Source: Dromiciops gliroides
Taxonomy: Eukaryota > Chordata > Mammalia > Microbiotheria > Microbiotheriidae
Assembly: GCF_019393635.1 (NCBI RefSeq)
Contig: NC_057867.1
Coordinates: 64,855,492-64,919,491 of the forward strand
Direction of reading: 5' to 3'
Length of the DNA stretch: 64,000 nt
The position numbers and the translations under genes are program-made. The notes under the pieces were generated by a model. It was not told the origin of the DNA and searched no databases. It saw only the letters and a list, made by a program, of their open reading frames with translations. How positions within the stretch are numbered: position 1 is the first letter of the stretch; every line of letters starts with the position of its first letter. Shown piece after piece: positions 33,568 to 45,000 of the stretch.

Positions 33568-34501
33568 AAGGGAATAGCAAACCACTCCAGTATCTTTGCC
33601 AAGAAAACCCCATGGACAGTACTAAAATGATAAGAGATGACATTGGAAGATGAGTCCCTCAGGTTGGAAGGTGTCCAATATGCTACTGGGGAAAAGCCAA
33701 GAACAACTACAAGTAGCTCCAATACTAATGAAGCTGCTAGGTCAAAGCTGAAAGGAAACTCAACTGCAAATGCTTCGGGCAACAAAAGGAAATTCTGATG
33801 CTGTAAAGATCAATACTGCATAGGAACCTGGAATGTAAAATCTATGAACCAAGCTAAGCTGGATGTGGTCAAACAGGAGATGGAAAGATTAAACATCGAC
33901 ATTTTGGGTATCAGTGAACTTAAATAGTCGGGAATGGGTGAATTTAATTCAGATGATTAGTACATATACTGCCGTGGGCAAGAATCCCTCATAGTCAATA
34001 AAAGGGGCAGAAAAGCAATACTGGGGTATGATCTCCAAAATGACCCAATGCTATCTGTTCAAATCCAAGGCAAATCATTCGACATGACAGTAATACAAGT
34101 CCATGCTCCAACCACTGATGCTGAAGAGGCCAAAGCTGATCAGTTCTATGAAGACCTACATCATTTTCTAAAAATAACAGCCCCAAAATGGCATATTCAT
34201 CATGGGGATTAGAGTACTGAAGTAGAAAATCAAAAGCTAATTGTAAAAATAGGCAAGTTTGGCCTTGGCAGACAAAATGAAGAAGGACAAAGACTAATAG
34301 AGTTTTCTTAAGATAACTCACTGGTGATAATACTCTTTTTCAACAACCAAAAAGCGACTCTACACATGAACAAATCAAAGTGATCGTATACTTTGCTGCC
34401 AAAGGTGGAGAATTTCTATAAAGTCAGTTAAAACAAGACCTGAAGCTGACTGTGGATCAGATAATGAGCTTCTTATTGCAAAATTCTATTTAAATTGAAA
34501 T

Positions 34502-34665
34502 GGGGGGGGGGGGCAGCTAGGTGGTGCAGTGGATAAAGCACCGGCCCTGGAGTCAGGAGTACCTGAGTTCAAATCCAGCCTCAGACACTTTGCACTTACT
34601 AAATGTGTGACCCTGGGTAGGTCACTTAACCCCCATTGCCCCCCCCCCCAAAAAAAACAAACAAA
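34502..34665 (+). mobile_element. WSINE-type SINE in the RTE
   Basis: TSD AAATTGAAAT at 34492-34501 and 34666-34675; head and tail carry long G and C runs. Confidence 0.92.
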
Positions 34666-34849
34666 AAATTGAAATAGGGAAAACCATCAGACCATATAGG
34701 TATGACCTAAATAACATCCCTTATGAATATGAAGTAGAGGTGATGAATACATTTAAGGATTAGATCTGGTAGCTAGAGTATCTGAAGAACTATGGACAGA
34801 GTTTTGCAATACTGTACATGAAGCAACAAAAAACATTCCAAAGAAATCT

Positions 34850-35055
34850 TTCACAACTGTGACCAATGTAGAAATATGTTTTACATGATAGCACATATAT
34901 AACCTACATCAAATTGCCTACCATTTTAGGAAAAGGGGAAGGAAGGAAGAAAAATTTGGAACTCAAAATCTTATAAAAATGAATACTAAAAATTATCTTG
35001 ACATGTAATTGGGGAAAAAATTAAAATGCTATTAAAAAAATAAGAAAGAAAAATG
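34850..35055 (+). mobile_element. L1 3' UTR fragment in the RTE
   Basis: GACCAATGTAGAAATATG, GGAAAAGGGGAAGGAAGG and TTGACATGTAATTGGGG, A-rich end. Confidence 0.8.
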
Positions 35056-35697
35056 ACTGTCTGATGAGGAAAGAAGAAAAGTGAAAGGTAAAGGAAATGG
35101 GGAAAGGTATATCAAACTGAATGCAGAATTCCAAAGAACAGTAAGGAAAGAGGTTCTCTGAAATGAGCAATTCAAAGAAATAGAAGAAAACAATAGAATG
35201 GGAAAGATGAAAAGATGAACTCTCTTCAAGACAATTAGAGATATCAAGGAAATATTCCATGCAAAAATGGGCGTGATAAAAAAAATGGTAGGGATTTAAC
35301 AGAAGCAAAAGAGATGAAGAGGTGGCAAGGATATACAAAAGAATTCTATGAGAAAGATGTTAACATCACCAATACCATGACGGTGTGGTTACTGATCTAG
35401 AACCAGACATCCTGGAGAATGAAGTCATGTGGGCCTTAGGAAGCACTGCTAACAATAAGCTAGCAGAGGTGATGGATGATTGGAAAAGAAGCATGAGGTC
35501 ATATATTGTCACCTTTTAAAATTTAAGTTATATGCAGAGTACACCATGGGAAATGCCAGGCTGGATGAATCAGAAGCTGGAATTAAGATTACTGAGAGAA
35601 ATATCAACAATTTCAGATACGCAGGTAATACCACTCTGATGGAGGAAAGGGAAGAAGAATTAAGAAGCATCTTGATGAGGAGGAAAGAGGAGAGTGT

Positions 35698-35846
35698 GGG
35701 GCAGCTAGGTGGAGCAGCGGATAAAGCACCAGCCCTGGATTCAGGAGGACCTGAGTTCAAATCTGGACTCAGACATTTGATATTTAGTAGCTGTGTGACC
35801 CTGGGCTTAACCCTCCTTTCCCCCTGAAAAAACAAAAAACAAAAAA
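35698..35846 (+). mobile_element. WSINE-type SINE in the RTE
   Basis: Interrupts the reverse-transcriptase region after ILMRRKEES; short TSD AGAGAGTGT-like. Confidence 0.88.
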
Positions 35847-36802
35847 GAGAGTGTAAAAGCTGGCTTGAAGCTTAACATCAAAAAGAAAAATTAAGATCTT
35901 AGCAACTGATCCCATCATTTCTTGGCAAATAGACGGAAAAGAAATGGAAGCAGTATCAGATTTTATGTTCTTGGGCTCAAAGATCACTGAGGAGGGTGAG
36001 TGCGGCCATGAAATTAAAAAACACTTTCTCCTTGGAAGGAAAACTATGTCTGGATGGCACACTAAAAAGCAGAAACATCACCTTGCTAACAAAGGTCATG
36101 TAGTCAAAGCTGTGGTTCTTCCAGGAGCAATGTACAGCTGTGAGGGTTAGATTATAAGGAAAGCTGAGAGCCACAGAATTGATGCCTTTGAAGACTTTTC
36201 AGATTCCCTTGGACAGCAAGGAGATCAAATCAATCAATACTTAGAGAAATCAATTCAAGCTATTGACTAGAAGGTCAAATACTGAAGCATAAATACTTTG
36301 GCCACATAAAGAAAAGATGGTACTCACTGGAAAAGACCCTGATTGAAGGCAGATTGAAGGCAAAGGGAAAAGGGGACAACAGAGGATGAGAAGAGATAGT
36401 ATCATGAAAACAATGAACATGAAGCTGGACAGACTTCAAGAGATAGTGGGAGATAAAAGGGCCTGGAGTGCTATGGTCCACAGAGTCATGAAGAGCTGGA
36501 GAGAACTGAGCAACTGAACAACAGTGGTATATTTATCCTTTTCATTTTTGATACTAGTGATTTGGTTTTCTTCTCTCTCTTTTAAATCAAATTAACCAAT
36601 GGTTTATTTTATTGGGCTTTTCCCCCCTAAAACCAACTCCTAGTTTTATTCATTAATTCAATGGTTTTCTAACATTTAATTGTATTAATCTCACCTTTAA
36701 TTTTCCAAATTTCCAATTTGGTGTTTAGTTGAAGAGTTTTAATTTGTCCTTTTTCTAGTTTTTTAAATTGTATCTCCAATTCATTGATTTGCTCTTTCTC
36801 TA

Positions 36803-37356
36803 TGTGACAATTAAAAATATGAGAGATATGGTATCTGGGTAATTTAATCATTTTATTAACATGGCTGGTGGATTATTAATAAAATGAGGTCTATGAATGT
36901 CTCTCTCAGACCAAAGACCCCCAATGGCAGTGGGAATTCAGTTTATATACCCTTCTAACTGTAGGAGGTCCATCACACAGCAATCAAATCTAATTGGTTA
37001 GTATCATTTGGAGGTGGGTTATATTAAAATGAAATCAGGGGATACATGACTCAAGTAAAGATGACATGGGGAGAAATGTAGAGACCCCCACCCAAGGTGA
37101 CAAAAAAGGTTCCCACCTAGAACTGATTCATGCAAGCCAAATCTTATCAGTAAAGTGCTACGACTTATCTATACAAAAGAATCTGTCTCTACTTAAGGCT
37201 CCTTTTGTTAGCTTTGGTTTGGATTGGGTTTGACCTAGATGAGATTTGATGAAATCTCTCAAGGAGGCCTTATCTCTGGGTGGAGGGAAGAGGGGACTAG
37301 AAAGGGGCGATTTATAGGTCCCCCAAGATATTGATTATTGACAATTATTTCTCACA
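36803..37356 (-). repeat. Solo ERV LTR (554 bp), antisense
   Basis: Starts TGTGACAATTA and ends ACAATTATTTCTCACA, with inverted TGTGA/TCACA termini, interrupting antisense L1 text. On the minus strand a TATA box (CCTATAAATC) precedes an AATAAA signal and a T-rich end, the U3-R-U5 order. No internal retroviral sequence is left. A matching target duplication is not clear. Confidence 0.65.
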
Positions 37357-37578
37357 TTTATTTTATTGATGTAAGCATTTAGAGATATAAAACTTCCTCT
37401 GATTACTGGTTTGGGTATGTTACCTCATTATTATCATTCTAGACTCTGCAAGTATTAAATAGTCTACTTAGGGTCTATGAATATGCCTTGTTATTGGAAT
37501 AACTTAACAACAGTTGAGGATTGGTGAGAAAGGTCCCTAACTGGATATTACTTGTATTTTCATTAAGAGCTAGTCCTC

Positions 37579-37811
37579 CTATATTCTCACCAATGCAATG
37601 GCACAGAAGAGTTCCAGGGAACTTGTGATGGAAGAGGATCTCCAAATCCAAGAAAAAAAAAAAAAGAACTGCGGAGTATAGATGCTGAATGAACCATACT
37701 ATTTCTTTTGTTTTTGAAACTATTGTTTTTTTCTATTTTGAGGTTTTTCATCATTGCTCTGATTTTTTCTCTTATAACATGACTAATGCAGAAATATGTT
37801 TCATGTTGTTA

Positions 37812-37843
<32 letters not shown>

Positions 37844-38023
37844 ACCTATATCAGATTACCTGCTGTCTAGGGGAGGGGGGAGGGAAGGGAGGGAGGGAGA
37901 AAAATCTGAAATTGTAAAGCATGTATAAACAAAAGTTGAGAACTATCTTTACATGTAACGGAAAAAAAATAAAATACTTTATTAATTAAAAAAAATTAAA
38001 AATAAATAAATAAATAAATAAAT
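37579..38023 (+). mobile_element. L1 3' end with TSD
   Basis: Similar to the tail at 23886; contains (TA)n. TSD AAGAGCTAGTCCTC at 37565-37578 and 38024-38037. Confidence 0.95.
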
Positions 38024-38104
38024 AAGAGCTAGTCCTCTGTTGATATCATTTTAACAAAAGAATGTTTGAGAATACTGTTAAAAAAAGAAGAAGAAGAAGA
38101 AAAA

Positions 38105-38240
38105 GGGTAGCTAGGTGGTGCAGTGGATAAAGCACTGGCCCTGGATTCAGGAGGACCTGACACCTGACACTTACTAGCTGTGTGACCCTGGGCAAGTCAC
38201 TTAACCCCAATTGCCTCACCAAAAAAAAAAAAGAAGAAGA
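38105..38240 (+). mobile_element. SINE with internal deletion
   Basis: GGACCTGACACCTGACAC replaces the usual GAGTTCAAATCCGGCCTCAGACAC segment; flanked by AATACTGTT. Confidence 0.88.
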
Positions 38241-39009
38241 AGAAAATACTGTTGAAGACTTCCAAGTTCAAGTGATTAATAAAGAATTGGTGTTTTAGAA
38301 AAGGGAAATGCAAAAGCATTTTCATCTGTGCCTCAAATTATTGATGTTTAGATCGCCCAGTCTAGTTCCAAGCACTACATTCTCACTAACCTAGTGAAAA
38401 TGTGCCCTAACTGCTGATAAGTAACTAAGAGAAAATAAAGAGACATGGATGCCAGACTGATAGAGACTCAGAGGGCCCCAGTCACAGCTACTGCCTCACT
38501 TCAGCTGCTTCCGGATCACCCTATGGTGCTCAGTGATATCACTAACAGCCATGACCCTCAGCTAAACATTATGTGAGAGGAAATGACTATGCATAGGTGG
38601 GGCTCCCATGTCACCAAAAGAAAATGGGAGAAACAGGTGTAAGGGTTTGCTTACCTTTTGGCCAGGATGCAGTGAAAGAAGAGACGGCAAAGGAAAAACA
38701 GCAGGGGGCTGAGTTCACAGAGACGTGTCCAGACAATGAATAGTCAGTCAATGAAGGAAAGGGTGAGCTAGGAGGTGGGCTCCTTTACTGCTCCTGAAGC
38801 CATTTCCAGGAAACCTACTAAGAAATCAACATGTGTAATAGCTAACCATTTTTAAATATAAAAAGAATGATTTTCAGATATTTATGGGTTTAAATGTTGT
38901 TTGCCTTTTACACCTATCAGTTTAAATAGATTTAAAAATATACCAAAACTCTAAGGTATCATTGCAAAGGGGGAAAGATTATGTCCAATGTGTAAAGTGG
39001 GAATACTTT
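38241..39009. other. Unassigned sequence
   Basis: A minus-strand donor-like GGCCAAAAG|GTAAGC lies at 38660, but no paired acceptor or coding frame was convincing. Confidence 0.35.
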
Positions 39010-39225
39010 GGCAGTAACGACATCATAGGGTCTAGAGCTAGAAAGAACCATAGGAATCATTTATGCTCTCCCATTTTACAAACAGAGGGGGAAAGTAAGG
39101 TTTTATATGGAGACACGACATCCCATGCCATACATATAGTTCTCGTCAGAGTCATGACTAAAACTCAAGTCTTCTAATTTCCAGGGGTACCTTCTTTCTA
39201 CACTATCATACTGCTCAATTTGACC
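39010..39225 (-). repeat. MIR fragment, antisense
   Basis: CATCATAGGGTCTAGAGC, CCCATTTTACAAACAGAGG and CTTTCTACACTATCATACTG. Confidence 0.55.
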
Positions 39226-39977
39226 TTTGGGAAACTGAACCACAGGATTTTACCTAATCCTTCAGATCTACCTGCACTGCAAGTCCTGGCCTGCTGCCAC
39301 CTGCATCTGGTTACTGTCCATTCCCCTCTGTCCAGAGGTGAGGTTCTGAGAGTCTGAAATTGGGTGGTGGTAGAGAAATGAAAATGAGAAGGTGAATTCC
39401 AGAGTAAGCCTGGCCCCTGGCACAAAGCATACCAGTATCTCCCACAGTGGCATATAAACTCCAGCAAATTAGGGACTGCTTGACATCAGTATCCTCACTG
39501 TATAGAAGAATACAGTGCATACTATAAGTGCCTAATTAATGTTTATGGTTCATTGCTTGAAGGTGTTTATAAAATGTTTGTTGACCTGAAGTAAACTGAG
39601 GTGGAATGGAAAGGAGATGGCCACTGATTAGATAAAGGGGTAGGGTAGAGTAAAAAATAATTACAGGAGCTAACACTTTCCCAGCCCTTTAAGGCTCACA
39701 AAGAGTTTGCTAGCCCTTATATCTCACCAACAGTGTACTAAAGTCCTATTCCAGTGTCACTGCCTGGAAGTGAGCCTAGGCTCTCTAAGGCTATGTATGT
39801 CATTTCAGGGCAAATTTTGGCAAGTAGCACCAACCTGGAAAGGGACCACGTCTAGGCCTGGTGACAGACCTGTCATGAGAGGACCAACCCACCAAAGCGT
39901 GAAGAGCCTTAGCATCAGTTGGGCTGGAGGGCAATCCATTGGGGGCCAAAGGAACTAATAAAGAAGATATACCAAGG

Positions 39978-40112
39978 GGGCAGCTAGGTGGCACAGTGGA
40001 TAAAGCACTGGCTCTGGATTCAGGAGGACCTGAAACACTTGACACTTACTAGCTGTGTGACCCTGGGCAAGTCACTTAACCCTCATTGCCCTGCCCCTCC
40101 CCCCCAAAAAAG
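39978..40112 (+). mobile_element. SINE with internal deletion
   Basis: GGACCTGAAACACTTGACAC: the same stretch is missing as in 38105-38240. Confidence 0.88.
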
Positions 40113-41150
40113 TTCAATTAGTCAAGAGTGTGACATGGCAACCAAAAATACCAATGTAATGTAGAGACTGCAGTAACAGGATTAGAGCCTCTGTACTTTG
40201 GTCAGACCATATCTCCAGTACTGGACTGAGTCCTGGGGCATCAGATTTTAGGAAGGACATCAACGAGCTAGAGATTGTCCAAAGAAGAGCAAACTGGAAA
40301 CTCCACTTCAAAGAACTGGGCATGTTCAGTCTAGTGAGAAGATTTTAATGGGGGGGGGGGGGGGAGTAAGACATGATATCCACTTTTAACTATTTGCAGG
40401 ACTTCCATTTGAAAGGCTGCCATTAGATTTCATTTCACCGAGCCTCCTGAAGGCCAGAAACAATGGCCAGAAATTGCAGAGGGAGGTCTGGATATCTCAC
40501 GGGGGATAGTTTTTGCCTAACCATCGGAGCCTTATGAGATAGGTAGGTCTTCAAGCACAGACTGGGTGCCTCCTTATCAAGGATATTGCTTGGGGGGGGG
40601 AGGAGGAGGGGGAATTCCTGCTCAAGAAATTGTCCTTTATCTTAACTTCCAACGGTGAGATTCTGGGATTCTGACTCCAAGGTGTCATGTCTGGCTGGGT
40701 GACAGGGAGGATGGTGATGCTATTATTAGGAAGAAAAAAGTCAAGAGTAAGGACAAACTGATTGGCAAGGATGCCAAGTACCATTTTGGATTCAGTTATC
40801 AGTGGGACATAATGTGTTAGGGTCTAAGAGGCACTTAGATACGTAAGCCTGGAGCTCCAGGGAAATGGTAGGGATAGAGATTAGGTGTGAGAGGATAGTT
40901 AAAGCCAAAGAAATGGATGAGAACACCAAAAGAGAAAGTGTAGGGGCCTGTCTACATTTCGAGGATTATAAAAAGGGCCAGTAAAGAAAACAGAAGGATC
41001 AGTAGATAGAGGAGAGTACAAAAGCATGGAAGTCAAGGGAAGAGGAGATATCAAGATGGAAAGTCATTCACTAAGCATGCATCACAATGTGAAATGCGTT
41101 AGAGAAATCAAAGAGACAGATAAAAAGGCTGGAGAAAGAATAACAGCCAT
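40113..41150. other. Mostly unassigned; ancient repeat piece in the right half
   Basis: Poly-G runs at 40350 and 40590. 40800-41150 (GCCTGGAGCTCCAGGGAAATG onward) may belong to the same old family as 19.27 and 42.42 kb. No gene. Confidence 0.35.
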
Positions 41151-41154
41151 TAGG

Positions 41155-41400
41155 AGCTGACGATTACATAACTCTAAGGTTTACAAAATTCCTCCTGTAG
41201 ATGTTCTCACCATAGCCTGACCCTGTCCCTACTACATGCAATGACCTCATGAAATAGATGAGGAGAAGAAGGCTCAAGAAAGTGATTTGCCCATGATCAT
41301 TACATGCCCAGTCAATGTTGGAGGAAAAATTCAAATCCGATCCCTCCTGATTTCAATGCAAGGGATCTTTTCACTATACCATACTGCTTCTCAAGAAAAA
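41155..41400 (-). repeat. MIR, antisense
   Basis: CTCTAAGGTTTACAAAATTCC, TGACCTCATGAAATAGATGAG and CTTTTCACTATACCATACTG. Confidence 0.6.
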
Positions 41401-41427
41401 AACTGCTCAAGATTGAACTCCCTTATA

Positions 41428-41866
41428 AGGCAGCTAAGTGGCGCTGCAGTGGTTACAGTGCTGGGCCTGGAGTCAGGAAGACTCATCTTCCCGAGTTCAA
41501 ATCTGGTTTCAGATACTTACTAACTGTGTAACCCTGGGCAAATCACTTCACCCTGTTTGTCTCAGTTTCCTCATCTGTAAAATAAGCTGGAGAGGGGCAG
41601 CTAGGTGGTGCAGTAGATAAAGCACCGGCCCTGGATTCAGGGGGACCTGAGTTCAAATCCGGCCTCAGACACTTCACACTAGCTGTGTGACCCTGGGCAA
41701 GTCGCTTAACCCTCACTGCCCCACCAAAAAAAAAAAAAAAAGAAAGAAAAGAAATACTAACTTCCAAAATAAACTAGAGAAGGAAATGGCAAACTACTGT
41801 AGTATCTTTGACAAGAAAACCCCAAATGAGGTCATAAAGAGTCAGACACAATTGAATGACAACAAA
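41428..41866 (+). mobile_element. RTE-tailed SINE interrupted by a WSINE
   Basis: Head GGCAGCTAAGTGGCGCTGC at 41429; tail GAGAAGGAAATGGCAAACTAC to AATTGAATGACAACAAAAT. The WSINE at 41596-41745 separates them. Confidence 0.85.
41596..41745 (+). mobile_element. WSINE-type SINE nested in an RTE-tailed SINE
   Basis: GGGGCAGCTAGGTGGTGCAG to poly-A. Confidence 0.9.
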
Positions 41867-42064
41867 ATAAGGCAGTGAAGTCCCCATAAGTGGAGGTCTT
41901 TAAGCAGAGGATGAGGTTGGACTTGTAAAAGACATTACAGGGATTCCTACTTAGGTATGAGCTGGAATAGATTCTTTGAACTACTTGAACTCCAGACATC
42001 CTCATCTTCACACCCTGGCCATTTTCCACCCCGTGCCCCCCCCCCCATCTTATTGTAAGAATTA

Positions 42065-42270
42065 TAATCAAATCAAAACTACCATAGCCTCTGGAAAGGG
42101 CATGCCCTATTGTTGTACTTCATATTCCTAGAGAATTCCCAAACCCAAACATCCTTCACTGGCCTCCACTCCCCTATACATAGTCTCCCCCTATTACACA
42201 GTGACCTTCTTGAGGGCAGGGATTGTCCCACTATTATATTTCTGTCCCCAATACTTAGATTCTTCATTTA
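42065..42270 (+). mobile_element. L2 3' end fragment
   Basis: TGACCTTCTTGAGGGCAGGG and TATTTCTGTCCCCAATACTTAG. Confidence 0.65.
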
Positions 42271-42410
42271 CTCAGGACTAGGGAGCTGACAATACCTAGA
42301 TACCTTAGGCAAGTCATCTAAACTCTCAGGACCTCAGTTTCGCATCCATAAACAGAAAGTTGAATTCGAGAGCTTCAAATATCCCTTCCAGCTTTAAAAC
42401 TATGATCCTA
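42271..42410 (+). repeat. MIR fragment
   Basis: GGCAAGTCATCTAAACTCTC and CCTCAGTTTCGCATCCATAAA. Confidence 0.6.
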
Positions 42411-42419
42411 GAGATGACA

Positions 42420-42800
42420 GGGAACTACTGAAAATGCTTGGATACAGTCACATAAGCAGAAGTGTGCTTTAGGAAGGTGATTTTGGCAGCTCTTAGAAGC
42501 CCCGAATAGAAAGGCTAAATGCAGGGAGTCTGGTTAGAAGGCTACTGTACTGCAGGACACCAGTCAGGGAGGTAGCAAAGCCAGACTTGAATTGGCAACT
42601 CATTGAATGTGGAGGATGAAGGAGAGGAAAGAGTTGTGGATGACTCTGAAGCTCTGAACCCTGGGTTTCTAAAAGGATGGTGGTATTCTCCAAGGAAGTA
42701 GTTAAGTCTAGATGAAGGACAGGTTTTAGGGAGAAGATAAATAAGGGATGTTTTAGATATACTGAGTTTGAGGAGACTAAATGTCACCCAATTTAATGAT
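42420..42800 (+). repeat. Ancient repeat, unresolved family, copy 3
   Basis: TGTGCTTTAGGAAGGTGATTT, GGATGACTCTGAAGCTCTG and TACTGAGTTTGAGGAGAC echo the copies at 11.7 and 19.3 kb. Confidence 0.45.
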
Positions 42801-42834
42801 TACGTTTCAAATGTTGAAAACAGCTCAAAGAATG

Positions 42835-43100
42835 TGAGCACAGTGTAGTGAACGTGAGCACAAATGCCTAGTAGCTGTAGAACATCAGAGAAGACCCTTC
42901 AGCTCTTAGGAGCCTCCGTCTCCTCATCTGTAAAAGAAGCAGATTAGATTAGCCCTAAATGGTCTTTAAGCTGTTTTCTTTCCAGCAACTGAGGGGCGGT
43001 GTGGCATGCTAGCTGAAGAGCTGCCTTAGACCCAATAAGAGCTGACTTCTAGACCCACTTCTGTCATTTGCTGGCTTTGCTGATCCTGAGTAAGTCCTAA
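42835..43100 (+). repeat. MIR fragments
   Basis: CCTCCGTCTCCTCATCTGTAA and, further right, a second head-like piece GTGGCATGCTAGCTGAAGAG. Confidence 0.5.
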
Positions 43101-43323
43101 GATAGCCTTCAAGCTGCAGTGCAGGGGCACTAGTAGAAGGAATTTCCTCATCCAAGAACTCCCTAGAGCAACAAAATGAAATCACAGGCACAGTACCTAT
43201 TCCTACCCTTTCTAGCAATCACAGTTCATCACTATGAACCAGCAAGAGACTAGGAATAGAAAGACAAGTAAGAAAAACAGGAGAGGAAAGGTCAGTGAAC
43301 CTGACGATTATTGAAAAGTGACT

Positions 43324-43462
43324 GGGGCAACTAGGTGGCGCAGAGGATAAAGCACCAGCCCTGGATTCAGGAGGATCTGAGTTCAAATCTGACCTCAGAC
43401 ACTTGACTGGGTGACCCTGAGCAAGTCATTTAACCCCCACTGACCCACAAAAAAAAAAAAGA
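43324..43462 (+). mobile_element. WSINE-type SINE
   Basis: GGGGCAACTAGGTGGCGCAG to poly-A; 10 bp of the ACTTACTAGCTGTG segment deleted. Confidence 0.88.
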
Positions 43463-43749
43463 AACGAGGGTGGGGAGAGACTGTGGATATGGAACACACT
43501 GTATATAATGTCAAAGTTTTTGAGGTTGGTTAGTTTTGCTAGCTTTTTTTCACCACTTTTTTATTGATTGTTTTAAAGACATGGTTCTCTGGGAGAATGG
43601 GGGAGGAGCGAATTGGAAAATGTTGGTCACATAAAAACAAAAAAATAGCAAATAAAATTTATTTCTAAAAATAAAGCACGAAAAATCGCAATGGGTGGAA
43701 GGGTGAGCAGCTAAGAAGAGAAGAAAGGCAAGGCCCATAGTCTAAGTCT

Positions 43750-44310
43750 GGCAGCGAAGGGGACGAGGCAGATAAGGTTGGGTCCTTTCCCGATCCCCTC
43801 TGCTCCCTCCCCGTCCTGCACATCGCTCAAGAGCGATGTGATTTATGGGGAGGCGAAGCTAAATCCAGGGGCCAGGCTTGTGTCTGCCTCAAGTGCGGGG
43901 ATAAAATGCCGAGTGACCAGAGGCGTTTAATGGGGACTGGGGACGCTGAGGCCTAACTGGTCACCCCAAAACTGGTCAGACAGCGAACACAGAAGAAAGA
44001 GAGGTTCTAAAGGCAGGGGGGAGTCGGGGAGGCTGAGGGAGGCCGGTTCCAGCCCGCGGGAGCCCGACTCAACCAATACCCAACTCACCCAACACCAAGT
44101 TGATCCCGGCGACAGCTGGCAGTACGGACCGGACGCGGAAGCCGAGCAGCGAAGCCACCCACTTCCTGGCGTGACGTACTTCCGGGTCCTCTCTAGGATG
44201 TCTCGGAGGTCTATGCCTCCCGTAGCTCCACTCTCCAAAGCCTATGGGAAAGAGTCTGGGACCAGAGGAAGGAGGACGCCACAAGGAGGCAGGGAAGAGG
44301 GCAGGAAGAG
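43750..44310 (-). promoter_or_regulatory. CpG-rich segment with ETS and CRE-like sites and a minus-strand donor
   Basis: CpG density is high from about 43740 to 44310. On the minus strand the order is CCCGGAAGTACGTCACG (ETS plus CRE-like, about 44190-44172), GGAAGTGGG, then an exon ending GTGTTGG|GTGAGT at 44089. No ATG occurs in the presumed exon, which fits an untranslated first exon. It could drive the KRAB pseudogene 16 kb downstream on the same strand. An unrelated gene with exons outside the obvious set is the alternative. Confidence 0.55.
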
Positions 44311-44339
44311 AGAGGGCCTTATCTTCTCTGTAAGTAGTT

Positions 44340-44440
44340 GTTCGCAGCAGGGAATGTTTCTAGCCTTTCATTGTATCCTCACCTCTTGCACAGTGCTTTG
44401 CACGTAGCAGGTGCTTAATAAATGCTAAATGACTGAGTGA
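44340..44440 (+). mobile_element. L2 3' terminus
   Basis: GTGCTTTGCACGTAGCAGG, TGCTTAATAAATGCTAAATG, just outside the CpG-rich promoter. Confidence 0.75.
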
Positions 44441-44454
44441 AGTTGACAGACTGG

Positions 44455-44570
44455 CTGTCATTTGCTGTCTCTGACACCTTGTCTCTTCACTTCTATGGAC
44501 CTCAGTTTCCCCAGCTGTAAAATAAGAGTGTTTACCTCTAGCTCTGTAGCTATGATCCTATGAAACATAA
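44455..44570 (+). repeat. MIR fragment
   Basis: GACCTCAGTTTCCCCAGCTG and TAGCTATGATCCTATG. Confidence 0.6.
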
Positions 44571-44589
44571 AATTGAAAACAAAGAAACT

Positions 44590-44765
44590 AAAAATAATCA
44601 ACAAAACTAAGCTTTTTTTTTTGAAAGACTAACAAAAATGATAAATCATTAGCTAACTTGGACAAGAATAGAGAAAGGAAGAGCAAATTACCAAAATAAA
44701 AATTGAATGAGGTGAATTTGCAATGAGCATAGAGGAAATAAAAAGAATTGTCAGACACTGCTGCT
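44590..44765 (+). mobile_element. L1 ORF2 fragment
   Basis: GATAAATCATTAGCTAACTTG and GAAAGGAAGAGCAAATTACC match the ORF2 stretch upstream of the RT domain. Confidence 0.7.
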
Positions 44766-44771
44766 CACCAT

Positions 44772-45000
44772 GGGGTGGCTAAGTAGTGGAGTGGATAAAA
44801 TGCCACACCTGGAGTCAGGAAGACTCATTTTCCTGAGATCAAATCTAGCTGCAGACACTTAAGTCACTTAACCCTGTTTGCTTCAGAAGTTTCCTCATCT
44901 GTAAGATGAGAAGGAAATGGCCAACCACTCCAGTATCTCTGCCAAGAAAACCCCAAATGGGGTCACAGAAAGTTGGATATGACTGAAATGGTTGAACAAA
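44772..45000 (+). mobile_element. RTE-tailed SINE
   Basis: GGGGTGGCTAAGTAGTGG head, GGAAATGGCCAACCACTCC and GGGGTCACAGAAAGTTGG tail. Confidence 0.82.

Larger units (their letters stand above)
33568..36530 (+). mobile_element. RTE (BovB-like) non-LTR element, decayed
   Basis: Frames give KLDVVKQEMERLNIDILGIS and IQVHAPTTDAEEAKADQFYE, an APE endonuclease domain, then LYAEYTMGNARLDESEAGIK with FRYAGN in place of the reverse-transcriptase YADD. SDFMFLGSKITEEGECGHEI and LLGRKTM follow towards the C-terminus. It ends GAGCAACTGAACAACA like RTE tails. Stops, SINEs (34502, 35698) and an L1 tail (about 34850-35055) break it, and much of the central part is deleted. Confidence 0.9.
31070..37540 (-). 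mobile_element. Antisense L1 split by SINEs, an RTE element and an LTR
   Basis: L1 3' and ORF2 text runs antisense through 31070-33406, resumes at 36535-36802 (TTCATTTTTGATACTAGTG) and again at 37357 (TTTATTTTATTGATGTAAGC). Removing the RTE block and the LTR joins the pieces in the normal L1 order. Confidence 0.8.

Noticed and set aside
38640..38760. Exon ending GGCCAAAAG|GTAAGC on the minus strand
   Set aside because: No matching acceptor or coding frame was found; kept only as a possible alternative untranslated exon.
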